Origin: Micromonospora terminaliae
GTDB taxonomy: Bacteria; Actinomycetota; Actinomycetes; Mycobacteriales; Micromonosporaceae
Reading direction: 5' to 3'
DNA length: 64,000 bases
NCBI RefSeq assembly: GCF_009671205.1
Contig: NZ_CP045309.1
Span: forward strand, 434,001 to 498,000
Of this stretch, positions 20,936 to 30,467 are shown one piece after another. The position numbers and the translations under genes are program-made. Positions within the stretch are counted from its first letter, which is position 1, and each line of letters starts with the position of its first letter. Below the pieces are notes generated by a model. It ran no database searches and had not been told where the DNA came from. It saw nothing but the letters and a program-made list of their open reading frames with translations.

Positions 20936-20996
20936 GGTGATCATGGGGTTGGCGGCGAAGTGGATCTCTGAAACTGCCGCTAACCTCATGATCACC
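20936..20996 (+). repeat. Intergenic palindromic element B (RNA-like stem-loop)
   Basis: Two 21-nt arms (20936-20956 and 20976-20996) flank a 19-nt loop. Nineteen positions are Watson-Crick pairs and the other two are G-U when read as + strand RNA (A-C mismatches on the other strand). The arms begin GGTGATCATG. It lies 50 bases after the helicase stop. The lack of a U tract and the size argue against a simple terminator. Confidence 0.65.
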
Positions 20997-21046
20997 GGGC
21001 GGGGGGCGGCGCGGGGCGGGGGAGCGTTCAGGTGGGTGGGTGCGCA

Positions 21047-21085
21047 AAAGCCGGCCGGAGGTCCCAGGGACCTCCGGCCGGCTTT
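21047..21085. terminator. Bidirectional 18-bp terminator hairpin
   Basis: Perfect 18-bp arms at 21047-21064 and 21068-21085, with a CAG loop and A/T runs at both ends (AAAGCC and GGCTTT), directly after the DUF7455 stop on the minus strand. The minus-strand transcript would end in UUUU, so this is a classical intrinsic terminator. Confidence 0.88.
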
Positions 21086-21107
21086 ATGTCGGGTTGCGGA
21101 TTCTTAC

Positions 21108-21341
21108 TCAGTTCGCCATCAGATCGGCGCCACGCCAGCTGAACTCCGGGTCCGACGCGTAGCGCACGGTGATCTTCACGAGATCCTCCGCGTACTTGTT
21201 CGCGTGGTGCCCACAGAACACCAGCTCGCTCCCACCCGCCAGAGTGATCCGGAGCTTGCCGGCAGCATTGCAGCGGTCGCACCGTTCATCGGCGGCCGGG
21301 GGGCTCACCGTCTCGGGCGGCGGCGTGAGGGTCGGGGTCAT
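21108..21341 (-). CDS. DUF7455 small zinc-ribbon-like protein
   Basis: A 77-residue protein with CDRCNAAGKLRITL and FCGHHANKYAE, that is a CxxC and a CxHH arrangement likely to bind one metal ion, and a Pro/Thr-rich N-terminus. It is typically found next to sigA in actinobacteria. Function unknown. The ATG at 21341 follows a strong GGAGGAAGG; the longer frame to 21374 is not supported. It has its own strong terminator, so it is probably monocistronic. Confidence 0.8.
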   Translation of the reverse strand: MTPTLTPPPETVSPPAADERCDRCNAAGKLRITLAGGSELVFCGHHANKYAEDLVKITVRYASDPEFSWRGADLMAN

Positions 21342-21586
21342 CGCCTTCCTCCTCTGGTCGTCACCGATGAACACTCTCTTCGGTTGCTCACCTATCGTGC
21401 AACACCCTTCTCGGGCCCTGCCTTCCCTGTGTGCCCGTCGGGGACGGAGGTCACACCTGGCGTGGAAGACAGTGTGCCGTGCACCAAGGGTGCCACGTCA
21501 ACGATCACAAACGGGCAACCGTCAGGTCACCGGTGAGTGTTCTACGGCTGGTGATCAAACCGACACGTCTGGTTGACGCGTGCCGG

Positions 21587-23209
<1,623 letters not shown>

Positions 23210-23352
23210 GAATGACCTTCCGGAGGCGAAGAGCGAGCACGGCCGGGTCGTCCGGCGCAGCACGGAACGCCGTGCCGGGCGATGTCGTTGAGGGACCCCC
23301 GTGTCCCGGGCCGACCGGTCGCTGGCGGTCCGTGGCGCGTGGGGCAGGGTGA

Positions 23353-23358
23353 ATTGTA
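23353..23358 (-). promoter_or_regulatory. Possible -10 box for sigA
   Basis: On the minus strand this reads TACAAT, close to the consensus actinobacterial -10, inside the 287-bp gap and about 144 bases upstream of the sigA GTG. The -35 region is not consensus. RNA 5' ends would be needed to confirm it. Confidence 0.35.
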
Positions 23359-23496
23359 ACGCCGTCTGCGGCGATCATCCTGCGCCGCACGGCGGACGGG
23401 CCGTACGGACCACTGAATAGGCACAGTTGTGGACTTTGTAAGGATGATACCCGCGCACGAACCGGCCGGTCCGGATCGTGCCGGAAGGGGACGAAC

Positions 23497-24318
23497 ATGA
23501 TCGCCTCGGCGCCCACGCCGCAGGAACTGCTCACGATCGCCGTCGAGGTGGCGCGGGACGCCGCGGCGACCGCGCACCGGATGCGGGCGGAGGGAGTCTC
23601 GGTCGCCGCGACCAAGAGCACCGTCACCGACGTGGTCACCGCGGCCGACCGGGCGGTCGAGCGGCAGGTGCTGGAGGCGCTGCGGGCGCGGCGCCCGGGC
23701 GACGCCGTGCTGGGCGAGGAGTACGGCGCGGGGGAGACGGGCCCGGCCGCCGAGGACGGGGTGCGCTGGATCGTCGACCCGATCGACGGCACCGTCAACT
23801 ACCTCTACGGGCTGCCGTACTGCGCGGTCTCGCTGGCCGCGGAGGTGGGCGGCGAGGTCGTCGCCGGGGTGGTGCGCAACGTGGTCACCGGCGACGAGTG
23901 GACCGCCACGGCGGGCGGCGGCGCCTGGCGGGACGGGCAGCGGCTGCGCTGCTCCGCCGAGACGGATCTCGGGCAGGCGCTGGTGGCCACCGGGTTCGGC
24001 TACGACGCCGGGCGCCGGGCGCACCAGGCCCGGGTGGTTGCCGAGTTGATCCCGGAGGTGCGCGACATCCGCCGGATGGGCGCGGCCGCGCTCGACCTCT
24101 GCCTGGCCGCCGAGGGCCGGGTCGACGCCTACTACGAGAAGGGGCTGGCGGCCTGGGACCTCGCCGCGGGCGGGCTGGTCGCGCGGGAGGCCGGGCTGCT
24201 GGTGACCGGGCTGTCGGGCCGGCCGGCCGGCCCGGACCTGGTGCTCGCCGCCCCGCCCGCGCTGTACGAGCCGCTGCACACCCGCCTCGCCGCCCTGGAC
24301 GCCTCCGGCGGCCCGTGA
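23497..24318 (+). CDS. suhB: Inositol monophosphatase family protein
   Basis: Mg-dependent, Li-sensitive phosphatase family. The 273-residue protein has the metal-binding Glu in LGEEYGAG, the DPIDGTVNYLYGLPYCAVSLA motif with the catalytic Asps, and the late AWDLAAGGLVAREAG. Likely to hydrolyse inositol 1-phosphate or a related sugar phosphate; inositol is needed in actinomycetes for mycothiol and inositol phospholipids. The ATG at 23497 has GGAAGGGGAC upstream. It lies divergent from sigA, as suhB does in mycobacteria. Substrate is inferred. Confidence 0.88.
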   Translation: MIASAPTPQELLTIAVEVARDAAATAHRMRAEGVSVAATKSTVTDVVTAADRAVERQVLEALRARRPGDAVLGEEYGAGETGPAAEDGVRWIVDPIDGTVNYLYGLPYCAVSLAAEVGGEVVAGVVRNVVTGDEWTATAGGGAWRDGQRLRCSAETDLGQALVATGFGYDAGRRAHQARVVAELIPEVRDIRRMGAAALDLCLAAEGRVDAYYEKGLAAWDLAAGGLVAREAGLLVTGLSGRPAGPDLVLAAPPALYEPLHTRLAALDASGGP

Positions 24319-24337
24319 CCGGTCCTGCGGATACGGA

Positions 24338-24365
24338 AAAGGTGGCCGCCGGAGCGACCACCTTT
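24338..24365. terminator. Terminator between suhB and the LytR_C gene
   Basis: AAAGGTGG (24338-24345) pairs with CCACCTTT (24358-24365), with three extra pairs inside. Read on the minus strand it ends in CCACCTTTTCC, so it probably stops transcription of the LytR_C gene; it may also work for suhB. Confidence 0.72.
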
Positions 24366-24376
24366 CGCGAGGACGG

Positions 24377-24904
24377 TTACTTGACCGGGCCCGGGCAGGT
24401 GCCGGCCGGCGCCTGCGGCGAGCCGAGGTCACCCAGGGACTGGTTGACCTCGGTGGTGGTGGCCAACTGCTGGAAACCGTTGCCGAGGATCACGTCGACC
24501 GTGTCGTCCTTGCGCTTCAGGTCCGGTTCCAGCTTCGCGTTGTTCAGGAAGTAGGCCCGCAGGAGGTGGGCGGAGCCGACGCCCTTGGGGCCGAAGCGCA
24601 GCACCGCCACGTCGTCCACGGCCTTGGGGGCGTTGCCCTCCTTCTTGACCTGGAACTTGCGGTTGCGGAAGTCGTCCGCGACGCTGCCGGCCAGCCCGAC
24701 CTCGTCGGTGCCGTTGTAGACATTGATCTTGACGTCCTTCTGCTCGCGCAGCCGCACGTCGGCGATGGGCCAGCCCTCGGGGCAGTTCTCGGCGGTGCCC
24801 GCCTTGCTCTGGGTGTCGCGAACCACCGCGACCACGACGAAGACCAGGGCGATGACCGCCAGCAGTCCGACGACAACGAGTGCCCGCACTCGCGCAAAAC
24901 TCAT
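24377..24904 (-). CDS. Membrane-anchored LytR C-terminal domain protein (Cei-like)
   Basis: A 175-residue protein: short cytoplasmic tail (MSFARVRA), one membrane segment (~residues 8-28), then an extracytoplasmic LytR_C domain (VKINVYNGTDEVGLAGSVADDFRNR, residues ~55-145). Its mycobacterial counterpart by position, Rv2700/Cei, affects cell-envelope integrity. The start at 24904 begins directly before the membrane segment. A role in cell-wall polymer attachment is inferred from the domain and the synteny. Confidence 0.82.
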   Translation of the reverse strand: MSFARVRALVVVGLLAVIALVFVVVAVVRDTQSKAGTAENCPEGWPIADVRLREQKDVKINVYNGTDEVGLAGSVADDFRNRKFQVKKEGNAPKAVDDVAVLRFGPKGVGSAHLLRAYFLNNAKLEPDLKRKDDTVDVILGNGFQQLATTTEVNQSLGDLGSPQAPAGTCPGPVK

Positions 24905-25324
24905 TCTGGGCGCTCCCCGGACGGTGATGGGTGGCGGCGACCGCCGGCGTCGGTCCGCCCCGCCGGCCGCCGAGTACGCCGCTGAGGTTAACGCTTGTCC
25001 GGCTGTCGCGTGGAAACAGTCCGACATACCGGCGCGCCACCGAGGGAACGGGTACTACTACCCCTATCTTCGTGTCGCCTGAGTCACATTGGGAACAACT
25101 TCGGGCGCAGGGGCGTACATCTCTGCCGCGAGGGCGGTATACATGCCTCGCCCAAAGGGGGGGTAAGGTTCCGCGCTCGCTGGGGGAGTTCCTTCCTGGC
25201 GGTCCCGGCCCATGATGGTCGGGTCGGGTGACTGACACATTTGGTGGCCGGCCAGCGGAACCGAAACAGCGTCGTCCGGCGTTACAACCGGAAGCGACCA
25301 TATCGATATGGGAGAGTGAAACCG
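24905..25324. other. 420-bp intergenic region between LytR_C and DUF4193 genes
   Basis: The only stretch over 300 bases without a convincing gene. It is a divergent promoter region. I see a TAACCT on the minus strand (24985-24990), a TAAGGT on the plus strand (25164-25169) and a perfect 14-bp palindrome at 25298-25311. Small open frames inside it have no Shine-Dalgarno and no recognisable content. No tRNA or structured RNA was recognised. Confidence 0.5.
25298..25311. promoter_or_regulatory. 14-bp AT-rich palindrome before DUF4193
   Basis: CCATATCGATATGG is its own reverse complement and sits 13 bases before the DUF4193 start, overlapping the start of the ribosome-binding region (GGGAGAG). 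In DNA this GC-rich such a palindrome is rare. It could be a repressor operator or a -10 region. Confidence 0.4.
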
Positions 25325-25621
25325 ATGGCCACCGACTACGACGCCCCGCGTCGCGACGAGGTCGACCTCGGCGAGGACAGCCTGGAAGAGCTCAAGGCCC
25401 GGCGCGTCGACACACAGTCGGGCGCCGTGGACGTCGACGAGGCCGAGGTGGCCGAGAGCTTCGAGCTGCCCGGCGCCGACCTGGCCGACGAGGAGCTCAC
25501 GGTCAAGGTGCTACCGATGCAGCAGGACGAGTTCCGGTGCGCCCGCTGCTTCCTGGTCCACCACCGCAGCCAGCTGGCGGTCGAGCGCAACGGCGAGCTG
25601 ATCTGCCGCGAGTGCGTCTGA
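25325..25621 (+). CDS. DUF4193 small acidic protein with zinc ribbon
   Basis: A 98-residue actinobacterial protein of the DUF4193 family. The first ~60 residues are very acidic (VDLGEDSLEELKARR, VDVDEAEVAESFELPGADLADEE). The C-terminus is a zinc ribbon with CARC and CREC. Positional counterpart of Rv2699c. Function unknown; the acidic tail plus zinc ribbon could suit interaction with the transcription machinery, but that is a guess. GGGAGAG precedes the ATG. Confidence 0.85.
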   Translation: MATDYDAPRRDEVDLGEDSLEELKARRVDTQSGAVDVDEAEVAESFELPGADLADEELTVKVLPMQQDEFRCARCFLVHHRSQLAVERNGELICRECV

Positions 25622-25639
25622 CCCTGACCCGAGACACCG

Positions 25640-25667
25640 GCGGCGGCCTCCTCGACGGGGCCGCCGC
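25640..25667 (+). terminator. Hairpin after DUF4193
   Basis: GCGGCGGCC at 25640-25648 pairs exactly with 25659-25667 around a 10-nt loop, 19 bases after the DUF4193 stop, followed by TTATCG. Probable terminator. Confidence 0.6.
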
Positions 25668-25753
25668 TTATCGAGCCGCCGTGCGCCGGTGGCGGGAAGC
25701 TGCTTGACTCGTACCGGCGGCTGAAACGCCGCGCGGAGCAGGAGGGCGGACGG

Positions 25754-26653
25754 GTGAGCGAGCGCAGCGAGCGGGCCGACGGGCCGGGCGCCGAGGGGGA
25801 CGGCGCCAACCGGACGACCGACGAGACGGCCCGCTCGGGCGCCGCCGCCGAGCCGACACCGCCGGGTGCGGACGGCGAGCGGCCCGGCGCGGACGGCGGC
25901 CAGCCGGGTGCGGACGCCGATCAGCTCGGCGCGACCGTCGCCGCGCTGACCGCGGACGACCTGCCCGTGGCCCGCCGCCGCCAGCTGCTCACCCGGCTCG
26001 TCGGTCAGGCCCGCGCCCGCGGCCTCTCCGACCTGTACAAGCCGAAGGCCGCGGTCCGCTGGATGGCCGACACCGTCGCCGAGATCGCCCCGCGCGTGCC
26101 GATCCGCGACCGGGCCACGCTCCAGAAGCACTTCCCGGGCCTGGACGACGACGCCCTCGCCGACCGGTTGATCCGCAACGCGGCCCGGGCCACCGCCGGC
26201 GTGGGGGCGGCCGGCGGCGGGGTCGCCGCGGTCGAGTGGGCGGTCACCCCGACCCTGCTCTCCGCTCCGGTACTCCTGGCCGCCGAGACGGTCGCCGTGG
26301 TGGCGATCGAGCTGAAGCTCATCGGCGAGCTGCACGAGGTGCACCGCATGCCGCTGCCCGCCGGCGGCGCGCAGCGGGCCGTGTCGCTCGTGCAGTCCTG
26401 GGCCACCCAGCGGGGCGTCAACCCGATGATGCCGGGGGTGGGAGTCAGCGCGGTGCTGGGCACCGCCGCCCGCCGCGAGCTGCGGGACAGCCTGCTGCGC
26501 CGCTTCGGCCGCAACCTCACCACGCTCGGCCCGTTCCTCACCGGCGCCGCCGTGGCCGGCTACCTCAACCGGCGGGCCACCCGCACCCTCGGCGACCAGC
26601 TCCGCAAGGACCTCCGCCACCAGGCCCGCGCGCTGCCCGGCTCGCACCCCTGA
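25754..26653 (+). CDS. Conserved hypothetical membrane-associated protein
   Basis: A 299-residue protein I cannot assign. Residues ~1-60 are low complexity with repeated PGAD units (PPGADGERPGADGGQPGADADQLGA). A helical, basic middle follows (QLLTRLVGQARARGLSDLYKP), then Gly/Ala-rich hydrophobic stretches at ~150-200 (AVTPTLLSAPVLLAAETVAVVAIELKLIG), and another at ~255-275. Probably associated with the membrane. The GTG start lies inside a short direct repeat (GCGAGCG twice), so the first residues VSERSER may come from a repeat. The gene is inserted between DUF4193 and DUF3093 compared with mycobacteria. Confidence 0.6.
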   Translation: MSERSERADGPGAEGDGANRTTDETARSGAAAEPTPPGADGERPGADGGQPGADADQLGATVAALTADDLPVARRRQLLTRLVGQARARGLSDLYKPKAAVRWMADTVAEIAPRVPIRDRATLQKHFPGLDDDALADRLIRNAARATAGVGAAGGGVAAVEWAVTPTLLSAPVLLAAETVAVVAIELKLIGELHEVHRMPLPAGGAQRAVSLVQSWATQRGVNPMMPGVGVSAVLGTAARRELRDSLLRRFGRNLTTLGPFLTGAAVAGYLNRRATRTLGDQLRKDLRHQARALPGSHP

Positions 26654-26675
26654 CCCGGGGCGCCACCCGGCGGGT

Positions 26676-27167
26676 TCAGGCGGCGTCGCGGGCGGCGAGC
26701 AGGGCCGCGGCCAGCTCGACCGGCCGCCGGGAGCTGACCACCCAGAACGGGGTGGGGTCGTCGGGGTCGTCCAGCACCACCTGCACGGCGCCGCCGACCC
26801 AGGGGCGCTGCACCACGAAGGCGAGCGGGTCGGCGCCGACGCCGAGCACCTCGCGCCGGCCGGCCGCGTCCAGCGGCACCGCGTCCGCGACGTGGCGCAC
26901 CGGCAGGCGCGCGTCGTCGACCCGCAGCTCACCGTCGCGCACGGCGACCCGGATCCGGCCCAGCCACCACAGGGTCGCCGCGGCCGCCGGGAGCAGCAGC
27001 ACGAACGGCAGCCAGGCCCGGACGCCGGTCGCGCCCATCCACAGCTCGGCGGCGAGCAGCCCGGCGAGGGCCAGGCCGATCGGCCAGGCCCACCAGGGCA
27101 GCCCGAGGCGCTCCGAGTAGGCCGGGGTGGCGGCCACCGGGGCGGCCGGGGATGACGACTGACGCAC
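26676..27167 (-). CDS. DUF3093 membrane protein
   Basis: A 163-residue protein of the DUF3093 family: [20 protein letters not shown], two membrane helices (~residues 22-40 and 48-66), then a soluble domain with [19 protein letters not shown] and a final [17 protein letters not shown]. Function unknown; always near dut in actinobacteria. The GTG at 27167 has no Shine-Dalgarno but has TACCCT and six bases before it, suggesting a leaderless transcript. Divergent from dut. Confidence 0.82.
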   Translation of the reverse strand: MRQSSSPAAPVAATPAYSERLGLPWWAWPIGLALAGLLAAELWMGATGVRAWLPFVLLLPAAAATLWWLGRIRVAVRDGELRVDDARLPVRHVADAVPLDAAGRREVLGVGADPLAFVVQRPWVGGAVQVVLDDPDDPTPFWVVSSRRPVELAAALLAARDAA

Positions 27168-27253
27168 ACTCCGAGGGTACGGCGCGCGGGCGGCCGCCGA
27201 ACCGGCAGGATGGCAGGGTCACCCCCGCTCGGACCGGACGGAAGAGGATCACC

Positions 27254-27751
27254 GTGACAGACGTCGTACCCGTGCCCGTACGGCAGCTCGACCCGGAGCT
27301 GCCGCTGCCGGCGTACGCCCATCCCGGGGACGCGGGCGCGGACCTGGTGGCCGCCGCGGACGTGGAGCTGCCGCCCGGCGGGCGGGCCCTGGTGCCGACC
27401 GGTGTGGCCATCGCGCTGCCGGAGGGCTACGTCGGGCTCGTGCACCCCCGATCGGGGCTGGCGGCCAGGCTCGGCGTGACGGTGCTCAACGCGCCCGGTA
27501 CGGTCGACGCCGGCTACCGGGGTGAGATCCTGGTCAACCTGATCAATCATGATCGGGAGACGCCGGCGAAGATCAGCCGGGGCGACCGGATCGCGCAGCT
27601 CGTGGTGCAGCGGGTCGCCCGGGCCGCGTTCCAGCCGGTGGTCGAGCTGCCCGCGTCCCGGCGCGGGACCGGCGGGCACGGCTCCACGGGCGGGCACGCC
27701 GGGCTGGTCCCGGCTCCGGCGGGCGGGCGGACGGAAGAGGTGGCAGGGTGA
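27254..27751 (+). CDS. dut: dUTP diphosphatase
   Basis: Hydrolyses dUTP to dUMP and diphosphate, keeping uracil out of DNA and feeding dTMP synthesis. Trimeric all-beta family; motifs in order are 1 ([11 protein letters not shown]), 2 ([13 protein letters not shown]), 3 ([14 protein letters not shown]), 4 ([11 protein letters not shown]) and the C-terminal arm motif 5 ([10 protein letters not shown]). All five are complete. 165 residues, with about 15 extra residues after motif 5. The GTG at 27254 follows GAAGAGG. Confidence 0.95.
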   Translation: MTDVVPVPVRQLDPELPLPAYAHPGDAGADLVAAADVELPPGGRALVPTGVAIALPEGYVGLVHPRSGLAARLGVTVLNAPGTVDAGYRGEILVNLINHDRETPAKISRGDRIAQLVVQRVARAAFQPVVELPASRRGTGGHGSTGGHAGLVPAPAGGRTEEVAG

Positions 27752-27776
27752 GTGCGAACAGCGGAGGGTGGGCGCA

Positions 27777-28427
27777 GTGATCTTCTCCCGTAAGCGGGCC
27801 GAGGGCGCGCGGCACGCGCGTGACGAGCGGGACGCCGGGGTCCTCGACGAGGAGACCCCGCTGACGCCGGCCCGTGGCCCGTACGACGTGTCCGAGGCGC
27901 CGGACGCGCCCCGGCTCGACCTGGGCAGCCTGCAGATCCCGGCGGTGCCGGACGTCGAGGTGCGGGTACAGGCCGACCCGCAGGGCGTGATCCAGCAGGT
28001 GGTGCTGGTGCACGGCCAGAACGCCCTCCAGCTCGGCGTCTTCGCCGCGCCCCGCTCCGAGGGCATCTGGGACGAGGTGCGCGAGGAGATCCGGCAGTCG
28101 CTGTTCAACGACGGCGCCGCCGCCCAGGAGGTCGAGGGGGACTACGGCACCGAGCTGCGCGCCCGGGTCCGCACCCCGGACGGCATCACCGACCTGCGCT
28201 TCGTCGGCATCGACGGGCCGCGCTGGATGGTGCGCGGGGTCTACCAGGGCGAGGCCGCCACGAACCCGGCCGCCGCCGGCTCGCTCCAGGCGTGCCTGGA
28301 CGGCCTCGTCGTCGACCGCGGCCAGGAGGCCAAGCCGGTGCGGGAGCCGCTGCCGCTGCGGCTGCCCCGCGAGGTGGCCGAGCAGCACGCCCAGCAGGAG
28401 GGCGCGCCGCAGCAGCGCGAGGCCTGA
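27777..28427 (+). CDS. DUF3710 protein
   Basis: A 216-residue soluble protein of the actinobacterial DUF3710 family. A charged N-terminal part (IFSRKRAEGARHARDERD) precedes the conserved LDLGSLQIPAVPDVEVRVQ and a beta-rich domain with LRFVGIDGPRWMVRGVYQG. Unknown function; positioned after dut as in mycobacteria. GGAGGG about 9 bases upstream supports the GTG at 27777. The 3' end lies in a duplicated 26-bp segment and is followed by heptamer repeats. Confidence 0.83.
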   Translation: MIFSRKRAEGARHARDERDAGVLDEETPLTPARGPYDVSEAPDAPRLDLGSLQIPAVPDVEVRVQADPQGVIQQVVLVHGQNALQLGVFAAPRSEGIWDEVREEIRQSLFNDGAAAQEVEGDYGTELRARVRTPDGITDLRFVGIDGPRWMVRGVYQGEAATNPAAAGSLQACLDGLVVDRGQEAKPVREPLPLRLPREVAEQHAQQEGAPQQREA

Positions 28428-28458
28428 GCCCTCGCGCCGCAGCAGCGCGAGGCCTGAG
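28403..28458 (+). repeat. 26-bp direct repeat at the DUF3710 stop
   Basis: The last codons and stop of DUF3710 (28403-28428) recur exactly at 28433-28458 after a 4-base spacer, so the gene end has been duplicated in tandem with a 30-bp period. Confidence 0.9.
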
Positions 28459-28485
28459 GCCTGAGGCCTGAGGCCTGAGGCCTGA
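28451..28485 (+). repeat. Heptamer tandem repeat (GGCCTGA)x5
   Basis: Five perfect GGCCTGA units run from 28451, followed by a degenerate GGCTGA. The unit equals the last bases of the duplicated DUF3710 end, with its stop codon TGA. The copy number could vary by replication slippage. Confidence 0.92.
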
Positions 28486-28702
28486 GGCTGAGGTCCGAGC
28501 ACCGCGATCCGGGCCCGGTGGGAGTCGGCGTGACGTCGACGACGCCGGGCCCGTCGCGTGTGCGGCCCCGGCGGTGCCACGGTCCGACGCCGGTCCCGCC
28601 CGGGGGTGGGATCGGCGTACGCTGGCGGGACGGTTCCGGCAACCCGGGGCCGACCCAGAGCCGGCGCGAGCCGGCCGGCGTGGAGAGGGTGACGCGGAGG
28701 TC

Positions 28703-29083
28703 ATGACGACCGACGAGAGCCGGGTGTCGCTGCGGCGGCTCCTGCAACGGCTCACCGCGAGCGAGGCCGAGATCGAGGCGGAGGAGCTGCGCCGGGAGAG
28801 CGCCGAGTGCGGCGGCGTGCCGGCCCAGCAGTGCATGCGCGGCCAGGTGGTCTCGGTGGCCGGGCGCCTGCGCACGGTGGTCTACACGCCCCGGACCAAC
28901 CTGCCCACGCTGGAGGCCGACCTCTACGACGGCAGCGACGTGGTCACCCTGGTCTGGCTGGGCCGGCGGCACATCGCCGGCATCGAGCCGGGCCGGCACC
29001 TCACCGCCCGCGGCCGGGTGGCCGTACGGGACGACCGCAAGGTGATCTACAACCCGTACTACGAGCTGGAGTCGCCGAAGTGA
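28703..29083 (+). CDS. OB-fold nucleic acid-binding domain protein
   Basis: A 126-residue protein with a short helical start (SLRRLLQRLTASEAEIEAEELRR) and an OB-fold: CMRGQVVSVAGRLRTVVYTPR, LEADLYDGSDVVTLVWLGRR, PGRHLTARGRVAVRDDRKVIYNPYYEL. It resembles the RecG/aspartyl-tRNA-synthetase OB type that binds single-stranded nucleic acid; positional counterpart of Rv2694c. Its stop overlaps the start of DUF3159 by 4 nt (GTGA). The ATG at 28703 sits close to GGAGG. Confidence 0.8.
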   Translation: MTTDESRVSLRRLLQRLTASEAEIEAEELRRESAECGGVPAQQCMRGQVVSVAGRLRTVVYTPRTNLPTLEADLYDGSDVVTLVWLGRRHIAGIEPGRHLTARGRVAVRDDRKVIYNPYYELESPK

Positions 29084-29754
29084 CGACCGGACAGCACACC
29101 GAGCCGGAGCTCGGGCCGGAGGACGAGCGGCTGCCCAGCATCGCCGAGCAGATGGCCGACCAGCTCGGCGGCTGGCGGGGCCTGGTCGAGTCGAGCATCC
29201 CCGTGGTGGTCTTCGTGATCGCCAACGTGGTCGGCGACCTGCGTCCCGCGGTGATCGCCTCCGTGGCGGTGGCGCTGCTGATCGCCGGGCTGCGGCTGGC
29301 GCAGCGCCGGCCGGTGCGGCACGCCGTCAACGGCCTGTTCGGCATCGCCGTCGGCGCGGCCATCGCCTGGCGCACCGGCGACGAGCGCGACTTCTACCTG
29401 CCCGGCATCCTCTACGGCATCGGCTACGGCCTGGCCCTGCTGCTCTCGGCGGCGATCCGGCAGCCGCTGGTCGGCTGGATCTGGTCGGTGCTGGTGGCCA
29501 AGGGTCGCTCCGAGTGGCGGGACGACCCGCGGCTGGTGCGCACCTTCACCCAGCTCACCGTGCTCTGGGGCGTGGTGTGGCTGGCCAAGGTCGGCGTGCA
29601 GGCCGGGCTCTACCTGGCCCACCAGGACACCGCGCTGGGCGTGGCCCGGCTCGCCCTCGGCTACCCGCCGTACGCGCTGCTGCTGCTGATCACCGTCTGG
29701 GTGGTGCGCCGGGTGACCCGGGAGACCGCGCCGGCGCCGCTGCGGGGGGCCTGA
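29080..29754 (+). CDS. DUF3159 polytopic membrane protein
   Basis: A 224-residue integral membrane protein of the DUF3159 family, with about six hydrophobic segments, a conserved LPSIAEQMADQLGGWRGLVESSIPVVVF near the N-terminus, and GRSEWRDDPRLVRTFTQLTVLWG later. Unknown function. It is translationally coupled to the OB-fold gene (GTGA overlap). It converges on the TrkA pair. Confidence 0.85.
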   Translation: MTTGQHTEPELGPEDERLPSIAEQMADQLGGWRGLVESSIPVVVFVIANVVGDLRPAVIASVAVALLIAGLRLAQRRPVRHAVNGLFGIAVGAAIAWRTGDERDFYLPGILYGIGYGLALLLSAAIRQPLVGWIWSVLVAKGRSEWRDDPRLVRTFTQLTVLWGVVWLAKVGVQAGLYLAHQDTALGVARLALGYPPYALLLLITVWVVRRVTRETAPAPLRGA

Positions 29755-29775
29755 GCCCTCCGGGGCGCCGGCCGG

Positions 29776-30465
29776 TCAGGGGCGCTCGCGGTTGCGCTCG
29801 ACGCTGTCCGGGCCGAGGATCACCGCCCGCACCTCGTCCTCCACGGCCGCGGTGCACACGAAGATCAGCTCGTCGCCGGCCTCGATCGGGTCGTCCGGGC
29901 TGGGCACCAGCACCCGCTTGCCGCGCAGGATCGCCACCAGCGCCGCGTCCCGGGGGATCGGCACGGCGTGGATGGGCTGCCCGACGTAGGGCGCGGTGGG
30001 CGGCAGGGTGATCTCGACGAGGTTCGCCTCGCCCTGGCGGAAGGTCATGAGGCGGACCAGGTCGCCGACCGTGACCGCCTCCTCGACCAGCGCGGCCATC
30101 ACCCGCGGCTTGCTCACCGCGACGTCCACGCCCCACTGCTCGGTGAAGAGCCACTCGTTCTCGGCCCGGTTGACCCGGGCCACCACGCGAGGCACCGCGA
30201 ACTCGGTCTTGGCCAGCAGCGACACCACCAGGTTGACCTTGTCGTCGCCCGTGGCGGCCACGACCACCTCGCAGCCGGCCACGTTGGCCTCCTCGAGGCT
30301 GGCCAGCTCGCAGGCGTCGGCGAGCACCCAGTCGGCGGCCGGCACCCGGTCGGGGCGGAGCATCTTGGGCTGGCGCTCGATCAGCATCACCTGGTGGCCG
30401 TTGTCGATCAGCTCCTGGGCGATCGACCGGCCCACGTTGCCCGCGCCGGCGATGGCGATGCGCAT
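29776..30465 (-). CDS. ceoC: TrkA-type potassium uptake regulatory protein (second of pair)
   Basis: A 229-residue cytoplasmic RCK protein: NAD(H)-binding TrkA-N domain (residues 1-120; MRIAIAGAGNVGRSIAQELI with GxGxxG) and TrkA-C domain (~140-220). It gates a potassium transporter in response to nucleotide. It follows the first trkA gene with a 4-nt overlap if the GTG at 30471 is used; I chose the ATG at 30465, which starts exactly at the Rossmann strand. Equivalent to mycobacterial ceoC by position. Confidence 0.87.
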   Translation of the reverse strand: MRIAIAGAGNVGRSIAQELIDNGHQVMLIERQPKMLRPDRVPAADWVLADACELASLEEANVAGCEVVVAATGDDKVNLVVSLLAKTEFAVPRVVARVNRAENEWLFTEQWGVDVAVSKPRVMAALVEEAVTVGDLVRLMTFRQGEANLVEITLPPTAPYVGQPIHAVPIPRDAALVAILRGKRVLVPSPDDPIEAGDELIFVCTAAVEDEVRAVILGPDSVERNRERP

Positions 30466-30467
30466 GC

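Noticed and set aside
24905..25324. Small protein genes in the 420-bp gap
   Set aside because: The candidate frames lack ribosome-binding sites, are rich in Arg/Gly and do not resemble any family.
28451..28485. Heptamer array as CRISPR or origin
   Set aside because: There are no spacers, and the unit is 7 bp with perfect adjacency; neither CRISPR nor DnaA boxes fit.
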